This document shows, piece by piece, positions 53,193 to 63,931 of a stretch of DNA of 64,000 bases. Location: the NCBI RefSeq assembly GCF_001641695.1, contig NZ_LSEF01000032.1, forward strand, positions 1 through 64,000. The letters run 5' to 3'. A program made the position numbers and the translations under genes. Position 1 is the first letter of the stretch; each line of letters opens with the position of its first letter. Source of the stretch: Bradyrhizobium neotropicale (GTDB taxonomy: Bacteria; Pseudomonadota; Alphaproteobacteria; Rhizobiales; Xanthobacteraceae). The notes beneath the pieces were generated by a model that worked only from the letters and a program-made list of their open reading frames with translations, had not been told where the DNA came from and searched no databases.

Positions 53193-54034
53193 GGAGGATG
53201 GACGAGGTCCTTCCACATCGCGACCGAAGAACCAGCGAGGTGTGGACGCGCCTCGCAACGGTCACGGATCCTGAACTGGACGAGTCCGTGACCGACCTCG
53301 GGTTCGTCGAGCGCGTCACTGTTCATGACGATGGCGGAGTCGACATCGTCTTTCGCCTGCCGACCTACTGGTGTTCGGCGAACTTCGCGTTCCTCATGGC
53401 GGACGACATGCGTCAGGCGGTGTCGGCGTTGCCGTGGGTTCGCGAAGCGCGACCGCAGCTCCGGGATCACATGGTCGCCCAGGAGATCAATCGTGGCGTC
53501 AGCGAGGGGAAGTCATTCGCCGAAGCACTCAAGGACTTTGCGCCTGGAGGATCTCTTGACGACTTGCGCGAGAAATTCCGCCGGAAGGCGTTCGAGCGGC
53601 GCCAGGAGTTCATGATGCTGGCGTTGCGCGGCCTGGGTTATGAGGATTCGGCGATCTGCCGGATGACCTTAGGCGCCTACGACGAGGTCGACTTCGGGCC
53701 GGGAGAAGTCGCGCGCCAGAAGCTGCGCTACCGTGAGCTCCTGGTTGAACGGCATCTGGCCAATCTCCCCGACGATCGCGCCTTCGTCACTTACGAGGGC
53801 TTCGCCATCAGACGTCACGAGCTGGTCTCGTATCTCCAGCGGTTGCGGGGGGTACGGATCAATATGGAGTTCAACAGCTCGTTGTGCAGGGGCCTTCTAG
53901 CCGCCCGCTATCGCGAATTCGATGGTGGTAGTCCGGAACGGGCATCCACCTGCGGTGCATGTGGCAGCGGTTGTGCCGGCTCGACCATCAAACTGGCGGC
54001 AGCCGCCGAAAAACATACCATCGCGCCCGCGTGA
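53189..54034 (+). CDS. DUF59 (MIP18/PaaD-like) accessory protein with C-terminal Cys motif
   Basis: 281 residues (GTG at 53189; ATG at 53198 also possible). Residues about 15-105 are a DUF59 domain: LATVTDPELDESVTDLGFVE and LPTYWCSANFAFLMADDMR. The middle is helical; near the C-terminus STCGACGSGCAGS could bind metal. DUF59 proteins help mature iron centres. Sitting between prmD-associated genes and the chaperonin, this one may help load iron into the hydroxylase; that is inference. Confidence 0.75.
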   Translation: MRRMDEVLPHRDRRTSEVWTRLATVTDPELDESVTDLGFVERVTVHDDGGVDIVFRLPTYWCSANFAFLMADDMRQAVSALPWVREARPQLRDHMVAQEINRGVSEGKSFAEALKDFAPGGSLDDLREKFRRKAFERRQEFMMLALRGLGYEDSAICRMTLGAYDEVDFGPGEVARQKLRYRELLVERHLANLPDDRAFVTYEGFAIRRHELVSYLQRLRGVRINMEFNSSLCRGLLAARYREFDGGSPERASTCGACGSGCAGSTIKLAAAAEKHTIAPA

Positions 54035-54118
54035 GACGCGTCTACGACTGCCGACAATGGAGCGGTCAGCAAGTCCGCCCGACCTGACAAACACGAGACC
54101 ACTGGGGAGTAAACGCAA

Positions 54119-55750
54119 ATGCCAAAAGTCCTGCTGCATGACATAGAGGCCCGTCGCGCCCTTGCGCGTGGAGTCCAGAAGCTCGCCGCTGCCGTCGAAT
54201 CGACCCTTGGTCCGAAGGGCATGAACGCGATGGTCGACAGGCCGATCGGTACGCCGATCGTGTCACGCGATGGCGTCACCATCGCGTCCGAAATCGAACT
54301 GCCCGATCGCTTCGAGAACATGGGCGCCCAGGTGGTGCGCGAGGTCTCGATGCAGACCAACGAAGTCGCGGGGGACGGTACGACGACGGCGATGGTGCTT
54401 GCAAACGGTCTCATTCAAGGAGGGGTTGCTGCCCTGGAGCGCGGTGCCAAGGCTGTGGATCTCTGCAAAGGTATCGACCGGGCCGTCGAGGTCGTCGTCG
54501 AGACCCTGAAGAGCGCGGCAATTGCCGTCTCTGACCGCAAGACGCTCCAGGCGGTAGCGACGATTGCGTCGACCGATGCACATCTCGGCGGGCTGATTGC
54601 GGAGGCCGTGGAGCGCGTCGGCAAGGATGGCATCATCAGTTCCGATTACGGGCTGACGACGAATACGACGCTCGAGGTCGTCGAAGGCATGTCGTTCGAC
54701 CGTGGTTACATTTCACACCATATGGTGACCGATGTCGAGAAGATGGAGGTGGTGCTCGATCAGCCCTACATTCTTCTGACGGATCTGAAAATTAGGACGC
54801 CAGGCGAGCTGTCGGCGGTGCGCGCAGCGGTCGCTTCGACCGGGCGGCCGCTTGTCATCGTCGCGGAAGAGATAGCGCCAGAAGTCGTGCCGACGCTGCT
54901 TGGCGACGGCAACCGCGGCAGGGTGCTGGTCGTCAATCCGCCCGACTATGGTCACTGGCGTAAGGCCATGATGGACGACCTCGCCATCATAACGGGGGGA
55001 CGAGTGATCGCTCGCGAGCTTGGCGGCAGGCTGGAAGAGGCCGGCCTTGCCGATCTCGGCACCGCCCGCCAAGTTCGGGCCAGTGCCCGCGAAACGGTGA
55101 TCATCCGCGGCGGGGGCGACAATGCGGCGATCGCAGCGCGGCGCCAGCAGGTCGGCAAGCAATACGATCTGGCACCACCGAACATCGAACAGGACAAGCT
55201 CAAGGAGCGGCTGGCGAAGCTCTCAGGTGGCACTGCCGTGATCTTCGCGGGGGGCGTCACGCCGGTCGAGCAAAAGCGTACGATCCAGTTGATCGACGAT
55301 GCGCTCAGTGCGGCACGTGCCGCAGCCGAAGAGGGCATCGTGCCGGGTGGTGGCACCGCATTGGCACAATGCGCGCCGGTGGTCGCCCGCACGCTCGGCA
55401 ACATCAATGGCGACCTGGGCGAGGGCATCAAACTAGTACGCGAGACACTGTCCCGTCCCGCCGCGTTCATTGCCCGGAACGCGGGCCACGATGCGGCAAA
55501 GGTCGTGGCCGACTTGCAGGGCGCGCCGGCGGGCGTCGGCTTCGACGCTGCCAACGGCAAGTTCCTCGACATGGTCTCGGCCGGCATCGTCGACCCGGTG
55601 CGAGTGACATATACGGCGCTTCGGAACGCGGCTTCCGTGGCCACGCTAGTGCTGACCACAAACACGCTGGTTGCAGACGTGCCGGAGTACATCGATCCGA
55701 CACAGGGACCAGCGCTGGGCGGCGGGGCAGAGAAGCTTGGGCGCGCATGA
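54119..55750 (+). CDS. groEL: GroEL-like chaperonin dedicated to the monooxygenase
   Basis: 543 residues, clearly GroEL-derived (STLGPKGMNAMVDR, ATPase motif GDGTTTAMVLA, GGTAVIFAGG) but divergent from housekeeping GroEL and without the Gly-Met tail, ending GGAEKLGRA. No groES is adjacent. Mycobacterial propane/phenol monooxygenase MimABCD needs such a chaperonin (MimG) for folding, and this gene holds the same position in the cluster. Confidence 0.9.
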   Translation: MPKVLLHDIEARRALARGVQKLAAAVESTLGPKGMNAMVDRPIGTPIVSRDGVTIASEIELPDRFENMGAQVVREVSMQTNEVAGDGTTTAMVLANGLIQGGVAALERGAKAVDLCKGIDRAVEVVVETLKSAAIAVSDRKTLQAVATIASTDAHLGGLIAEAVERVGKDGIISSDYGLTTNTTLEVVEGMSFDRGYISHHMVTDVEKMEVVLDQPYILLTDLKIRTPGELSAVRAAVASTGRPLVIVAEEIAPEVVPTLLGDGNRGRVLVVNPPDYGHWRKAMMDDLAIITGGRVIARELGGRLEEAGLADLGTARQVRASARETVIIRGGGDNAAIAARRQQVGKQYDLAPPNIEQDKLKERLAKLSGGTAVIFAGGVTPVEQKRTIQLIDDALSAARAAAEEGIVPGGGTALAQCAPVVARTLGNINGDLGEGIKLVRETLSRPAAFIARNAGHDAAKVVADLQGAPAGVGFDAANGKFLDMVSAGIVDPVRVTYTALRNAASVATLVLTTNTLVADVPEYIDPTQGPALGGGAEKLGRA

Positions 55751-55899
55751 GGCATGCGTATGCGGTCCGTATTCCGCCGCGCCGGATCCGGCGAGCGCGA
55801 TACCGTGGCCGGATACTCGGATCAATTGCCGACCTGAGCGTGCGGAGACGGGCGGATCAACCGCCACGGCATCGAAATCGTCATCAAGGAGGGGAAATC

Positions 55900-56580
55900 A
55901 TGCGTAAGTATGTTGCGGAATTCATCGGCACGTTCGCACTCGTGTTCTTCGGCTGCGCGACCGTGATCTTCATGCGGACCGAGGTCGGGTTGTTGGGCGT
56001 GGCGTTCGCATTCGGCCTGTCGGTGGTCGCGATGGCCTATTCGATAGGGCATATCTCTGGCGCGCACCTCAACCCGGCCGTCAGCCTCGGCGTGCTCGTC
56101 GCCGGCCGCATGTCGCCGCGGGATTTCTCCGGCTACATCGTCGCGCAGTTCATGGGCGGAATCGCGGCCGCAGCCGTGCTGTATCTGATCGCGGAAGGGA
56201 AGGTCGGAGGCTACGACGTTGCGGCGAACGGTTTTGCCCAGAATGGCTGGGGTCAGTATGGTGTGCTCTCCGCGTTCGTGTTCGAGGCCGCAGCAACTTT
56301 TCTGTTCCTGACGGTGATCCTTGGTGCAACGCAAAAGGGTGCGGCGTCGATCTACGCGGGTTTGGTGATCGGTCTCACCCTGGTTGCGATTCATCTCGCC
56401 GGCATCGCCGTATCGGGCGCATCGGTCAATCCGGCGCGCTCGTTCGGCCCCGCATTGTTCGCCGGCCCTGATGCGCTATCGCAGGTGTGGCTCTATTTCG
56501 TGGCGCCGTGCGTCGGCGCCGCAGTGTCCGGTTACGCGTTCAAGGCCGGCGTGACGCGCGAGATGGTGGCGACAGCTTGA
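55900..56580 (+). CDS. aqpZ: Aquaporin Z-like channel
   Basis: 226 residues, six membrane helices and both NPA boxes (HISGAHLNPAVS and SGASVNPARS). Selectivity-filter positions line up as Phe, His, Ala, Arg against Phe, His, Thr, Arg of E. coli AqpZ, indicating a narrow water-type pore rather than a glycerol channel. AAGGAGGGG precedes the ATG. It is 149 bases downstream of the chaperonin gene; a small perfect palindrome CGCCGGATCCGGCG lies in that gap at 55780. Confidence 0.87.
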   Translation: MRKYVAEFIGTFALVFFGCATVIFMRTEVGLLGVAFAFGLSVVAMAYSIGHISGAHLNPAVSLGVLVAGRMSPRDFSGYIVAQFMGGIAAAAVLYLIAEGKVGGYDVAANGFAQNGWGQYGVLSAFVFEAAATFLFLTVILGATQKGAASIYAGLVIGLTLVAIHLAGIAVSGASVNPARSFGPALFAGPDALSQVWLYFVAPCVGAAVSGYAFKAGVTREMVATA

Positions 56581-56713
56581 GCTCCGCGATCGCGTGATTG
56601 GACGGTGACAATGATCTAGAACGGGCTACAATCTTGAAAGCTCCGGCATGCGCCGAAGGAGGCGGTACAACAAGCCCCCACGGCCATCCGACTGATCGGG
56701 TGAGGAGGAGACC

Positions 56714-57208
56714 ATGGTCCACATCATTTCAAAGCGCGATGGCCCGCACCGCGAGGAGGCCGCGGCGAAGGACTTCATTCAGAAGAACCGCACGAAGATC
56801 GACGCGGTCGCCAATCATCTGACCGGTGGGCGCTGGCAGGAGTTGCGCAATCCCACGCCTCCTCCTCAGCCCCAGCCATCAGGCAAGCTGTGGTACACGC
56901 CGCCGGGCCGTCCGAGAGAGGCGGAACCCTACGTGCGGATCAGCCTCAACGGCCGTGTCGTGATCGCAGATCTCGCGTCGGGACGGCAACTCCATTTTGT
57001 CGGCGAATTGCGTGGAAAGGGCCAATCGCGATACTTCGCCTTGGCAACGCGGGAGAACGGGCTCTTCGATCCGCTCGATGAGGGAATCCGGAAAGTCCTC
57101 GCCGATCTTGAGGGGGCGAGCGTGCCCGACGAGACGTCCGAGCAGCGCCTGGAACAAGTCATCGCGGGCCGTCTCGGCTTGGATGCCGTCGCCAAAAGGG
57201 CCGAATGA
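56714..57208 (+). CDS. Conserved-looking protein of unknown function
   Basis: 164 residues with good codon bias and GGTGAGGAGGAG before the ATG, so likely real. No signal peptide or membrane segment. An N-terminal charged helix, a Pro-rich linker (PTPPPQPQPSG), a small beta-rich middle (YVRISLNGRVVIADLASGRQ) and a helical end. I do not recognise the family. It sits between the aquaporin and the sigma-54 activator. Confidence 0.65.
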   Translation: MVHIISKRDGPHREEAAAKDFIQKNRTKIDAVANHLTGGRWQELRNPTPPPQPQPSGKLWYTPPGRPREAEPYVRISLNGRVVIADLASGRQLHFVGELRGKGQSRYFALATRENGLFDPLDEGIRKVLADLEGASVPDETSEQRLEQVIAGRLGLDAVAKRAE

Positions 57209-57308
57209 TCTCCGTGAGCCGGGCCTGTGGGGGTGACGATCCCGATCAGGCCTGGTTCAGGTCGTTTCTGCCGATCGGGTTGTTTGCCAACTTACGTATG
57301 GTGCTCCA

Positions 57309-59369
<2,061 letters not shown>

Positions 59370-59383
59370 GGACGGGATCTGGC

Positions 59384-59830
59384 ATGGCGACGCTCTGGGA
59401 CGGGCGGAAGGAGGGCGAGGAGCCTGCTGCCGCGGTGCTCGCGTCACAGATCCTTTCGCGTGCGGACCGCGACGTAACGTTCATGGTGCACCTGGTTGGC
59501 GAAAGCCAAAATCTGCTGGTTAGGCATTTTGTAGTGTTCATCGAGACCGAACTTGCGAAGCGCGGCATCAGCTATGGCGTGCATCCGCTATTGCGTCCAT
59601 TCATCGAAACGCATGCACGCGAACTGACGGACTTCGTCTTGCAAGGCATCGGTTTGCGGCATCAGTTCGGTCTGCGGGCGCTCGAGACCCTGGCCGGCGA
59701 TCCATCGCGGTTGTTGAGGGTCGATCTATGGGACTCGCTGCAATGTCACATCAATGATGCGCAGCGACACTTTGTATCGGGTGTGGGCGGCTTGCAGCGG
59801 ATCCTGCTCCAGATCGAGAACGGTGCATGA
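59384..59830 (+). CDS. Unknown protein, first of a four-gene module
   Basis: 148 residues, mostly helical (GESQNLLVRHFVVFIETELA, ARELTDFVLQGIGLRHQFGL), no signal peptide or clear membrane helix. It starts 14 bases after the activator gene and overlaps the next gene by 4 bases, so is in the same transcript. Not recognised. Confidence 0.65.
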   Translation: MATLWDGRKEGEEPAAAVLASQILSRADRDVTFMVHLVGESQNLLVRHFVVFIETELAKRGISYGVHPLLRPFIETHARELTDFVLQGIGLRHQFGLRALETLAGDPSRLLRVDLWDSLQCHINDAQRHFVSGVGGLQRILLQIENGA

Positions 59831-60135
59831 GTGCCGGTCCCCTGATCGTTGTCGAATTGCTGACCCGGCGGCTGCAGGTCGTTCAGGAGATATCGGCCGT
59901 TCAATCGCGCAACCTGCTCAACTGTCACCTTAGCGGCGGCGCCGAATTTGAGATTCAGGGCATCGAGCAAGAGATCGCGACCATCGGTGCCTCGCATGAA
60001 CTGGCCAAGGCGCTCGCCGATGCGCGTGAGCGCTTTCGGATGGCAAATGCCGAAATGGCAGAATGTAACGCTCAATGCGCCGCGCTGGAGCAACGCCTTG
60101 AAGAACTAGACAGGCGGATTGCCGCCGGTAGATGA
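59827..60135 (+). CDS. Unknown protein with coiled-coil C-terminus
   Basis: 102 residues; the last 50 (ELAKALADARERFRMANAEM, CNAQCAALEQRLEELDRRI) have heptad-like spacing of a coiled coil. Overlaps the previous gene by ATGA. Possibly a partner or scaffold for the adjacent proteins. Not recognised. Confidence 0.62.
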   Translation: MSAGPLIVVELLTRRLQVVQEISAVQSRNLLNCHLSGGAEFEIQGIEQEIATIGASHELAKALADARERFRMANAEMAECNAQCAALEQRLEELDRRIAAGR

Positions 60136-60159
60136 GACTACCCGAACGTGAGGCGACCG

Positions 60160-61275
60160 ATGGATACGATGGAAGCAGAGAGCGCGACGCTCTATGAATT
60201 GCTTGGGCGGCATTGGACGGTGGGTACGGCCGTTACGAATACGGTCTTCGATCCTGCGGGACAGGGTGTAGCGTTCGCGCTCGCCGATGGCGCGCTGGCG
60301 ATAGCTCCGTTGACTGACGTCGAGCCGGCGCAAGATCGCTGTCGCGTGGCGCTCGATGGGGGCCGGACGACGATTTCACCGCGACGGAAGCCGGTGCCGC
60401 CATTGACGAAAGTGATCATCAGCGATGGCCCGCCCCATCTTACTGCACTCGGGACCTCGGACTTTGTTGCCACGGATCACGGCCGACTGCTTCGTGTGTC
60501 GGCGTCCGGCGTCACGCGTGTGGTGTCGAGCCACGAGGCGCCTATCGATCTCATTGCCCCGGTACCGGCGGGAGGCATCCTGACAGCTTCGGGCGGATCA
60601 ATCATATTTTACGATTCCAATGGCGAAGTCGCCTGGCTGCAAGAGCGGGTCGGAGGGCGTGCGTCGGCACTGGCTGTATCGCCGGACGGCCGGCGCTTTG
60701 CGATTGCAGCCGACGGTCGTCTGCTCGTCCGGAGCTTCGGGCCACGACCCGAGCCCTCCGCCTCATTTGAATTGGGCTCAGTCTCGGCCTTGTCGTGGAG
60801 CCCCGATGGCAGCTGGTTGGCCGTGTCAGCCGGCAAGACAGGCATTGTTCTGGTGCGTCTTGCCGATGCGCGAACCGTCCGGATTCCGACCTATCCCGCA
60901 ACCGTTGCCTCTCTTTCGTGGAGCGCGGACTCCCGCGTCCTTGTTACGAGTGGGGCCTATCGGATGATCGCATGGGACGTTTCAAGCCTTGATAGCGAAA
61001 GCGATCAGCCAACGAACCTCGCTACGGGTCGCGCCCGGTTCGTCCTCGTCGAGACGGTGGATATTCACCCAGAGCGTCGCCTGGTTGCGGCAGGTTATGC
61101 CGACGGCATGGTCGCGGTCGCGAGGATCGGACAATCCGACGAATTGGTCGTCAGGTCGCCTGGTAGAGGCGCCGTCCAGACCCTGCGTTGGTCTGGCGAT
61201 GGCCAGCATCTTGCATTCGGAACAAGCGACGGGGAAGCGGCGATCGTGACGTTTCCTCCGTACATTTTCAAATAG
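60160..61275 (+). CDS. WD40-like beta-propeller protein
   Basis: About 371 residues from the ATG at 60160 (GTGAGGCG upstream; a GTG at 60148 is possible). Repeated blade motifs of the kind SALSWSPDGSWLAVS, VASLSWSADSRVLVTS, VQTLRWSGDGQHLAFG, ASALAVSPDGRRFAIA. No signal peptide. A scaffold for protein contacts; the partner is probably encoded in the same four-gene run. Confidence 0.8.
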   Translation: MDTMEAESATLYELLGRHWTVGTAVTNTVFDPAGQGVAFALADGALAIAPLTDVEPAQDRCRVALDGGRTTISPRRKPVPPLTKVIISDGPPHLTALGTSDFVATDHGRLLRVSASGVTRVVSSHEAPIDLIAPVPAGGILTASGGSIIFYDSNGEVAWLQERVGGRASALAVSPDGRRFAIAADGRLLVRSFGPRPEPSASFELGSVSALSWSPDGSWLAVSAGKTGIVLVRLADARTVRIPTYPATVASLSWSADSRVLVTSGAYRMIAWDVSSLDSESDQPTNLATGRARFVLVETVDIHPERRLVAAGYADGMVAVARIGQSDELVVRSPGRGAVQTLRWSGDGQHLAFGTSDGEAAIVTFPPYIFK

Positions 61276-61328
61276 TTGACCCGGTGCCACGCCAGAGAGC
61301 GTTGCCAGCATCATCAGGAGACAAAGTT

Positions 61329-61520
61329 ATGACAGCCACTCGATCGCTCAACGAAGCCGAAAGCAAGGATCAATTCTTTCAGGAGTTGGCGGAACTCTCG
61401 GAGCGCATGATCGCTGCGCATGGAAAGGAATTTTCGATGGGCGCTTTGGTGCTGGCCGCGAGGTTCATCGCTGAAAACAAGCCCTTCGAGCGAAGCGCAG
61501 CAACGCAGGGCTTCTGCTGA
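61329..61520 (+). CDS. Small unknown protein
   Basis: 63 residues (ATRSLNEAESKDQFFQELAE... through AATQGFC), with AGGAG ahead of the ATG at a good distance. One amphipathic helix, soluble. It is the last gene of the module before the gene-poor right border. Not recognised. Confidence 0.6.
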   Translation: MTATRSLNEAESKDQFFQELAELSERMIAAHGKEFSMGALVLAARFIAENKPFERSAATQGFC

Positions 61521-61547
61521 AGGTGAAAGTTATAGTGGGCTATTAAG

Positions 61548-61584
61548 GGGGACGATGTGTTAAAGAGACTTTTTAGGGACGATG
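61548..61584. mobile_element. Possible IS21-family terminus remnant
   Basis: GGGGACGATG (61548-61557) and GGGACGATG (61576-61584) in tandem around a TTAAAGAGACTTTTTA stretch. Multiple GGGGACGATG repeats are typical for IS21-family ends. No transposase is attached. Confidence 0.35.
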
Positions 61585-61914
61585 AACCTTCCTGCGGGCG
61601 TTCTGCGCTTCAATGCCCTGTTTGGGGCTTCCGGTCAGCTCGATCTGAAGGTTTGTCCAGTTTGATCCGGTCGTTCACACTCTGTTGAGTGTTGGACCAT
61701 CCGTGCCGACGCTAGACCCAGATCCATCTCGTTAGCGCATTCGTGCTCGGCATTGAGCTTCCTGGCTCGCCCTCATCTTTATTGTAGTTGAATGGCAGGC
61801 GTATTCGGGCGAATGATACGAGCGAGCCGGTTCAAGAGGGACATGGTTTTTTCGATCGCGACGCAGGATTAAGTTGTTGGAATATCAAGGCTATCGCGTT
61901 TCCGTGGCGTCTAG

Positions 61915-62010
61915 TGGATTGGAGCGAGAATTTAAGTTTTTCAACTGGTTAGAGGTCGGCGTGTGCGCCACGTGTGCACCGGGAGATCAAGAAAAATCCA
62001 AAGACGGCAA
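61915..62010 (+). repeat. 96-bp direct repeat, copy B
   Basis: Same orientation and length as 44223-44318, about 12 mismatches, no gaps. The frame is open for longer here (from about 61868 to 62040), reading into a stop at TAA. Marks the right side of the 17.7-kb module. Confidence 0.8.
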
Positions 62011-62296
62011 GCATGGGCGGCCTCTCATTGGAGCGATGTAATCCCCTGAAGATGGGACGATCTTGAGAATGAACTCGCAAGGGCCGGGCATTCGTGCTCG
62101 CCACGAGCAGCGCTCTTCGCTAGGAAGGGCCTCTGCTAATTGCGTACAAGCAGAGCGGCAGCTGTTGGCGCGAAGCGGCTTATTAATGCAGGATCGGGAA
62201 GGTGCGACACGACTGAGATTGATTACCGCGTATTCACCAAACAGAGGTTGTTCGTAAATCCTCAAACGGCCGTTCTAACGATCGGGACCACGCGCC

Positions 62297-62764
62297 GTGC
62301 TTAGAATCGGAGTCATCTCGGATACACACGGGATCCTGCGTCCCGAAGCCGAGCAACGGCTGGCCGGGGTGGCCCATATCATCCATGCCGGTGACATCGG
62401 CCGCCCTGAAGTCATCGACAGACTCCGCCGGATTGCGCCTGTTATCGCAATAAGGGGGAACGTCGATAACGGGCCGTGGGCGGAAAATTATCCTGATACA
62501 GAGACGGTCAGGCTTGGCGACCACTCGATCTATATCGTTCATGACATCCACGACCTGCAACTCGACCCGGCGGCCTGTGGGATCAACGTGGTTATTTCTG
62601 GCCATTCGCATCGGCCGCTGATTGAGACAACGAGTGGGGTGCTCTATCTCAATCCTGGAAGTGCTGGGCCACGCCGTTTCAACCTGCCTATCACGCTGGC
62701 GACGTTGGATTTGACCGCAAGCGGTCCCAAGGGTCTGCTTCATCATTTGATCGATAGTGGATAA
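62297..62764 (+). CDS. YfcE/MJ0936-family phosphodiesterase
   Basis: 155 residues, calcineurin-like fold: metal motifs GVISDTHG, HAGDIGRPEVID, AIRGNVDNG and SGHSHRP. Small members hydrolyse phosphodiesters in vitro; physiological substrate unknown. GTG start. Confidence 0.88.
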   Translation: MLRIGVISDTHGILRPEAEQRLAGVAHIIHAGDIGRPEVIDRLRRIAPVIAIRGNVDNGPWAENYPDTETVRLGDHSIYIVHDIHDLQLDPAACGINVVISGHSHRPLIETTSGVLYLNPGSAGPRRFNLPITLATLDLTASGPKGLLHHLIDSG

Positions 62765-62904
62765 GTGCAGTCAGGCGCGCCGTCGGCACCCGGATCCCAG
62801 TTCCGGGCCAGAATGAATCCACCGCGATGCCGGATTTGAGCCGCATTGCGACCCAGGTCGCGGCCAAAGGTCGTGCCGGGGCGGGGCGCAACACCGGGGT
62901 TTCC

Positions 62905-63702
62905 ATGTCCGGTCATTTGCGATTTTGCTTCACCGCTTGTCTCCTTTTGGCAGCTCTCTCTACATCGCCTGCGTCTTCGAATCCCTTCGCCGACTTGTTC
63001 AATGCGTCTCCCGAACAAGCCACTGCGCCCGCTCCTGCCGCAGAGGGGTGCCTCTCGCAACCCGGCAAGTCGACGGCCGATGGCCAGCACTGGGTCTATC
63101 GTTTCGACGGCAACCGCAAATGCTGGTTCCACGCCGCCGAGGGGATCGCGACGGTGAAGAAGCCGGTTCATCGTCACGCCGCGAAGCATCATGGAGCCAC
63201 TCGCGAGGAGAACGCGACCGCGCTGCGCAAGCGGAAGGCGATCCTGGATGCACGTGCGGAGCTACTGCGCTCCGCGCCGGCGGAAGCGCCCCACCCGACG
63301 CCGCCCGCGCCCGAGCTCCAGGTGGCGGATGCCGCTCCCGTCTCCGCCATGGCGGCCGCGGCGCTCGTGCCGCCGGCACCCATCGTCGCCAAGCCCGCGA
63401 GCGATCGGCTCACGCCCGACCATCCGACGCCACGCCAAGTCGACGTGGAGACGCTTCTGGCGGCCGCTCCGGCGGCCAGCGACGCGGTTACCGCCTCCGT
63501 GCCTCCCACGACCCCGGTCGCCGTTCTCATCGCCGAGGCGGGCGACGGCGGGAGAGGGTGGACGGCAACCTGGCTCGGCGTGCTGCTGATGGTGCTGGGG
63601 CTCGTCTCCCTCTTAAGCTCGAGCCGGACCGTTCGGGGGGCAGTGCTGGTTGGGCGATTTCTCGATGCGAGGACGGATTTGGCGGCCATCGCGGACGATT
63701 GA
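62905..63702 (+). CDS. Secreted or membrane-anchored protein of unknown function
   Basis: 265 residues: signal peptide (CFTACLLLAALSTSPASS), a small Cys-containing domain with QHWVYRFDGNRKCWFHA, a long Ala/Pro-rich low-complexity middle, and a C-terminal membrane helix (WLGVLLMVLGLVSLL). Similar proteins are common and uncharacterised in Bradyrhizobium-like genomes. Start at the ATG that begins the signal peptide. Confidence 0.72.
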   Translation: MSGHLRFCFTACLLLAALSTSPASSNPFADLFNASPEQATAPAPAAEGCLSQPGKSTADGQHWVYRFDGNRKCWFHAAEGIATVKKPVHRHAAKHHGATREENATALRKRKAILDARAELLRSAPAEAPHPTPPAPELQVADAAPVSAMAAAALVPPAPIVAKPASDRLTPDHPTPRQVDVETLLAAAPAASDAVTASVPPTTPVAVLIAEAGDGGRGWTATWLGVLLMVLGLVSLLSSSRTVRGAVLVGRFLDARTDLAAIADD

Positions 63703-63931
63703 TTCCGCAACCGCCGCCATGACGCCCGTCCTGACCGCGATTTCATCCTCAACAGGGCGTGAGCCCCAGGCGAAAGTTCTGCGGGAGTAGCCTCGTGGTG
63801 GCAGGATCGCTATCGTGATCTGATCTCAATGACCGCCTCCTTTCGTCAGCGGAGCGCGAGCATTCGGCAACGCGCCGGCATCGTACCGCCGGCGAATGCG
63901 CCCGGCAGGCGCTTCACCGCGAGATCAGACG

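Larger units (their letters stand above)
61521..62296. other. Gene-free right border of the module
   Basis: No credible gene. Contains an IS21-like end remnant (61548-61584) and copy B of the 96-bp repeat. No second tRNA-Lys 3' end was found. Confidence 0.5.

Noticed and set aside
54119..55750. Housekeeping GroEL
   Set aside because: No groES, divergent sequence without the Gly-Met tail, and location inside the monooxygenase cluster.
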